This document shows positions 11,610 to 12,774 of a stretch of 12,774 bases of DNA, one piece after another; the stretch's first letter is position 1, and every line of letters starts with the position of its first letter. The position numbers and the translations under genes were made by a program. Origin of the DNA: Lentzea sp. (lineage in GTDB: Bacteria; Actinomycetota; Actinomycetes; Mycobacteriales; Pseudonocardiaceae); contig JASLAV010000287.1 of NCBI GenBank assembly GCA_030146905.1, positions 1 through 12,774 on the forward strand. The letters are read 5' to 3'. The notes beneath the pieces were generated by a model. That model saw only the letters and a program-made list of their open reading frames with translations. It had not been told where the DNA came from and did not search any database.

Positions 11610-12710
11610 TCACGGTGTGGCGTGTTCGTGGAGGAACGCCCTCGCGTCGCGTTGCGCATCGGCGGAGTTCGGGCTCAGCCAGAAGCCGAGGTGTTCGTCG
11701 TCGAGCATCCATCGGTGTTGTGCGCCAGGGATCTTCGTCGCGGCGTTCTTCCCGTGTTCGAACGGTACGTCGCCGTCCTGGGTGCCGTGGACGACGAGTG
11801 CCGGGGCGGTGATGCGATCGAAGGCGATGGCCGTGGTGCGACTCTGCTGTGCGTCGTTGGCTGTGCCGGGCATTCTCTTCTCGTACGGGAAGGTTGTGTT
11901 GAAGCTGGCTTCGAAGAAGGTTCGTGCGGCCTTCGTGTTCATGATGTGTGCGACGCGTTGTGCCTTCTGGTCGTCGGTGAAGGTGCTGGTCTCGTCCAGG
12001 GTGCTGGTGACGATCGTCTCGAGTGAGGCCAGCGCGGTCAGCTTCGCGAGCTTCTGGCCGACCGCGTTGAGGAAGGTGGTTCGCAGCGGGGGACTGGGCG
12101 AGGCGCTCGGGTTCGGCAGGCTCGCGCCGCCGACCGAGATCAGGCCCCAGATCCTGTCGGGATGTCGTGCCGCGAAGGTGTAGGCCACCGGGCTGCCCGC
12201 CGACGCGGCGAAGACGCCGACCCGCTCGATGCGCAACTCGTCGAGCAGCGCCGCCAGCAGGTCGGCTTGTTGGTCCAGGGTCCGTCCGCTGCTCAGTGGT
12301 GTGCCGAGGTAACCGGGACGGGATGGGCTGAGGATCCGGAAACCGTCGTCCTGCAGCCAGCTCGCGAACAGCCGGCCCTGGTCGGCGCCGCCCAGGCCGG
12401 CGTGCACGGAGAGCACGACCGGACCTTCGGTGCCGTGCAGGTCGTACTCGATTCGACCTCGGTCGGTTTCGGCGGTCTTCAGGTCGATGGTGACGCCCGG
12501 CATCAACTCCCGCTGTGGTTCGAGGTCGGCGCCGCCGTCCCAGAGGACGAGTCCGGTCAGGAGCAGGACCGGGATGCCGAGGAGCAGCCCGATGGTGACG
12601 AGAACCTTCTTGCGCACACGGCGCCGCCGTCCCGGCTTCGGTGCGGGGCGATCCGGTCGACGAAGGCGTGCCGATCGTCGCGCACGGCCCCATCGCGTCA
12701 CCCGGTGCAC
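11610..12710 (-). CDS. Membrane-anchored alpha/beta hydrolase with AASAG nucleophile elbow
   Basis: GTG 12710 gives 366 residues; GTG 12617 (residue 32) is an alternative start. The first 31 residues are extremely Arg-rich. They are followed by one membrane segment, VLVTIGLLLGIPVLLLTGLV, so the enzyme is probably anchored with its catalytic domain outside. GPVVLSVHAGLGGADQGRLF is the first strand and oxyanion region, with HAGLGG in place of the usual HGGPG. RILSPSRPGYLGTP follows, then VGVFAASAGSPVAYTFAARH with nucleophile Ser170. Asp312 in HGTQDGDVPF and His340 in DDEHLGFW complete the triad. The elbow is A-x-S-x-G instead of G-x-S-x-G. It most resembles proline iminopeptidase/haloalkane-dehalogenase-like hydrolases; the substrate is unknown. 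Its start region overlaps the end of an upstream gene by 13 bases. Confidence 0.88.
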   Translation of the reverse strand: MHRVTRWGRARRSARLRRPDRPAPKPGRRRRVRKKVLVTIGLLLGIPVLLLTGLVLWDGGADLEPQRELMPGVTIDLKTAETDRGRIEYDLHGTEGPVVLSVHAGLGGADQGRLFASWLQDDGFRILSPSRPGYLGTPLSSGRTLDQQADLLAALLDELRIERVGVFAASAGSPVAYTFAARHPDRIWGLISVGGASLPNPSASPSPPLRTTFLNAVGQKLAKLTALASLETIVTSTLDETSTFTDDQKAQRVAHIMNTKAARTFFEASFNTTFPYEKRMPGTANDAQQSRTTAIAFDRITAPALVVHGTQDGDVPFEHGKNAATKIPGAQHRWMLDDEHLGFWLSPNSADAQRDARAFLHEHATP

Positions 12711-12774
12711 GGAACCGACTTTTCGGTGCGGCGGACCGTGCGGACGTGGTCGGCGGCGATCAGCGCGAGGATGA
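12698..12774 (-). CDS. C-terminal tail of an upstream gene (partial)
   Basis: From the right edge, a minus-strand frame gives ILALIAADHVRTVRRTEKSV PCTG and stops at TGA 12698-12700, inside the first codons of the hydrolase gene. The composition is protein-like, and a short stop/start overlap is typical of operons, but 24 residues are too few to name a family. If real, the hydrolase is the second gene of an operon. Confidence 0.35.
   Translation of the reverse strand, partial: ILALIAADHVRTVRRTEKSVPCTG

Noticed and set aside
10585..12693. 702-codon minus-strand frame antisense to the carboxylesterase and overlapping the hydrolase
   Set aside because: Composition is Arg/Pro/Gly-rich without domains. 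It overlaps two genes with complete catalytic triads, so it is a high-G+C shadow frame.

Overview
The window is very G+C-rich, with many GTG starts and actinomycete-type genes: a PucR/CdaR regulator, an XRE regulator of the MmyB type, DUF998 proteins, and a class of IS5-family transposase common in Actinobacteria. It most likely comes from an actinomycete chromosome. A member of the Pseudonocardiales is my guess, but that is inference from the style of the proteins, since no marker gene is present.

Layout. (1) 1-490, minus strand: 5' part of a PucR/CdaR-type regulator that runs off the left edge. (2) 519-2257: nested mobile debris. The C-terminal catalytic part of a tyrosine integrase (minus) is cut by the 3' half of an IS5-family transposase (plus). 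The IS in turn abuts an XRE/MmyB-like regulator that has lost its first residues. (3) 2314-3253: a secreted SMP-30-like beta-propeller gene broken by four frameshifts. (4) 3238-4287: an intact divergent pair, a MarR regulator and a four-helix membrane protein. They share a 69-bp promoter region with two identical TTCAG-N4-CTGAA palindromes. (5) 4320-4985: three decayed genes, namely a hydrolase N-terminus, an arsenate reductase C-terminus and an aquaporin of the arsenic-linked type. (6) 5188-5901: an intact aquaporin with altered NPA boxes. (7) 6146-6385, minus: the STAS tail of a SulP transporter, frameshifted. (8) 6523-8748: an intact unit of a TetR regulator (minus) divergent from two overlapping DUF998 membrane-protein genes. 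A double CTAC-N3-GTAG operator overlays the promoters. (9) 9001-9700: a second copy of the integrase 3' end and its flank, followed by an unrecognised decayed membrane-type gene. (10) 9982-11529: an intact secreted type-B carboxylesterase behind a 20-bp perfect palindrome. (11) 11610-12710, minus: an intact membrane-anchored alpha/beta hydrolase, with a few codons of an upstream gene at the right edge.

How it fits together. This is accessory DNA in which intact regulator-plus-target cassettes (MarR-membrane protein, TetR-DUF998-DUF998) sit among remnants of integrase, IS, arsenic-resistance, sulfate-transport and propeller genes. The two integrase-end copies lie in the same orientation 8,482 bp apart and bracket most of the window. 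They suggest repeated insertion and loss of a related integrative element. I see no CRISPR array, tRNA or rRNA, and no recognised defence system. The least described units are the autoregulated tandem DUF998 operon and the MarR-controlled membrane protein.
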